This document shows positions 47,853-48,932 of a DNA stretch of 48,932 nucleotides, one piece after another. The position numbers and the translations under genes are program-made. Source of the stretch: JANOYC01 sp031428675 (GTDB lineage Bacteria; Actinomycetota; Actinomycetes; Actinomycetales; Microbacteriaceae); assembly GCA_031428675.1 (NCBI GenBank), contig JANOYC010000038.1, positions 1-48,932 on the forward strand, written 5' to 3'. The notes under the pieces were generated by a model, which was not told the DNA's origin, did no database searches, and worked only from the letters and a program-made list of their open reading frames with translations. Positions within the stretch are counted from its first letter, which is position 1; every line of letters begins with the position of its first letter.

Positions 47853-48590
47853 ATGCAACCACTCGTGGTGATCGACGCTGTCAACAAGCACTACGGGGAG
47901 CTTCATGTCCTGAAGGACATATCCACCCAGGTTGCAAAAGGTGAAGTGGTAGTCGTGATCGGGCCGAGTGGGTCGGGAAAATCCACTCTGTGCCGGGCGA
48001 TCAACCGCTTGGAGACGATCGACTCCGGCACGATCACCATCGACGGCAAGGTGCTCCCCGAAGAGGGAGCCGGTCTGGCAAAACTACGTGCCGATGTCGG
48101 CATGGTCTTTCAATCCTTCAACCTCTTCGCACATAAGACCGTGCTTGAGAACGTGACCCTTGGCCCGCGTCGTGTTCGCGGCATCTCCAAGGCAGAGGCA
48201 GATAAGCACGCCATGCAGTTGCTCGACCGGGTGGGCGTTGCGAACCAAGCGAAGAAGATGCCGGCGCAGCTTTCTGGTGGCCAGCAGCAGCGTGTCGCGA
48301 TCGCGCGGTCGTTGGCGATGGATCCGAAGCTCATCCTGCTCGACGAGCCGACCTCGGCACTCGACCCCGAAATGATCAACGAAGTGCTCGACGTCATGGT
48401 GGGCCTTGCGAAAGACGGCATGACCATGGTGGTCGTCACGCACGAAATGGGCTTTGCCCGCAAGGCCGCCGACCGGGTGCTGTTCATGGCCGACGGTGAA
48501 ATCGTTGAAGAGGCGACGCCTGAAGTGTTCTTCACGTCTCCGAAGAGCGACCGCGCCAAGGAGTTCCTGTCCAAAATTCTTACGCACTGA
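47853..48590 (+). CDS. Amino acid ABC transporter ATP-binding protein (GlnQ/GluA-like)
   Basis: A 245-residue ABC ATPase energising uptake of a polar amino acid. Walker A is VVVIGPSGSGKSTLCRAINRLE (about residue 35), Q-loop MVFQSFNLFAHKTVLENV, signature AQLSGGQQQRVAIARSLAM, Walker B LILLDEPTSALDPEMI and switch histidine VVVTHEMGFARKAADRV. This layout is that of the PAAT family, with glutamate or glutamine as the usual substrate in actinobacteria (gluA of gluABCD). The ATG at 47853 begins the domain; GGTGGGC lies just upstream. The binding protein gene follows at 100 bp. Confidence 0.92.
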   Translation: MQPLVVIDAVNKHYGELHVLKDISTQVAKGEVVVVIGPSGSGKSTLCRAINRLETIDSGTITIDGKVLPEEGAGLAKLRADVGMVFQSFNLFAHKTVLENVTLGPRRVRGISKAEADKHAMQLLDRVGVANQAKKMPAQLSGGQQQRVAIARSLAMDPKLILLDEPTSALDPEMINEVLDVMVGLAKDGMTMVVVTHEMGFARKAADRVLFMADGEIVEEATPEVFFTSPKSDRAKEFLSKILTH

Positions 48591-48690
48591 CCTCGACGAT
48601 GAGCACAGCACGCCACCATCGCACGGGCGCAGGCGACAGGCTTATCCGCAACCAGACGGATGAGACACCACCACCACAAAGGAGGCAACC

Positions 48691-48932
48691 ATGAAACTCA
48701 ACAAGGGTTTGATGATCCCAGCACTGGCGGCAGCGACGATCCTTGCGCTGTCCGCGTGTACCGACTCAGGAGCAGGCACGGGCGGCGGAACCACCGAACC
48801 CGGCGTCTCGACGGACGTCGAGTTTGAAGCGGGCTCCACGATGGCCGCACTCAACGAGGCCGGCACCATCACGATCGGCACCAAGTTCGACCAGCCACTG
48901 TTCGGCTTGGCCGGACCGGACGGCACGCCGGT
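48691..48932 (+). CDS. ABC transporter substrate-binding lipoprotein, 5' part
   Basis: The gene runs off the window after about 80 residues. It starts with a lipoprotein signal peptide (MKLNKGLMIPALAAATILALSAC), with LSAC as lipobox, then a Gly/Thr-rich linker. The first residues of a solute-binding domain follow (AALNEAGTITIGTKFDQPLFGL), typical of polar amino acid binding proteins such as GluB. AAAGGAGG precedes the ATG by 7 nt. It follows the ATPase gene in an arrangement matching gluA-gluB; the permeases should lie beyond the window. Confidence 0.88.
   Translation, partial: MKLNKGLMIPALAAATILALSACTDSGAGTGGGTTEPGVSTDVEFEAGSTMAALNEAGTITIGTKFDQPLFGLAGPDGTP

Overview
The window is ordinary chromosome from a high-GC Gram-positive bacterium, most likely an actinobacterium of the family Microbacteriaceae. 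Support comes from gene order (ftsK-pgsA-cinA-clgR-DUF3046-recA-recX-miaB-miaA-dapF; lexA divergent from a LysM gene; hisC-hisB-hisH-priA; infC-rpmI-rplT), actinobacterial families (PriA, ThyX, ClgR, DUF3046, DUF4395), an LAxTG-type sortase signal, and many genes that appear to be transcribed without a leader. I see no rRNA or tRNA gene, prophage, insertion sequence or CRISPR array.

Layout. 1-4254: a cut-off hypothetical gene, thioredoxin, a cell-wall-anchored adhesin-like protein, an NAD-dependent epimerase and a luciferase-like flavin oxidoreductase. 4255-9674: pnp behind a structured leader, small membrane proteins, an aldo/keto reductase and a TetR regulator. 9850-14561: an M16 peptidase, a histidine phosphatase, a sulfide/persulfide operon (CoA-disulfide reductase-rhodanese fusion plus a CstR-like repressor) and a GNAT gene. 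14588-20288: dapB, a TIGR01777 epimerase with OsmC, a DUF4395/thioredoxin pair, thyX and an AbiEi/DUF559 protein. 20376-33383: dapA, rnj, ftsK, pgsA, cinA, clgR, DUF3046, recA-recX, miaB-miaA-dapF. 33410-40484: an RsmC-like methyltransferase, hflX, metF, metE, lexA and the LysM gene. 40536-48932: hisC-hisB-hisH-priA-sseB, DUF1844, infC-rpmI-rplT, a cupin gene, a TrmH-family methyltransferase and the first two genes of a polar amino acid ABC transporter.

How the genes work together. Lysine/diaminopimelate synthesis is represented by dapA, dapB and dapF at three separate places, methionine synthesis by metF-metE, histidine synthesis by the his cluster, and DNA damage control by recA-recX and lexA/LysM. 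The most striking points are: (i) the persulfide operon, whose leaderless promoter carries two near-identical ATACCC-N4-GGGTAY operators; (ii) a 24-codon relic of a second rplT 3' end in front of the TrmH gene, beyond a cupin gene, which looks like a recombination scar; (iii) an exact GGAAT-N18-GTT redox-sigma promoter ahead of clgR; (iv) paired LexA boxes sitting on the -35 and -10 of the LysM gene, followed by a 16-bp hairpin; (v) an ATC start codon for infC behind a leader with two alternative hairpins; and (vi) at least 13 genes with TANNNT followed by the start codon after only 6-7 nt.
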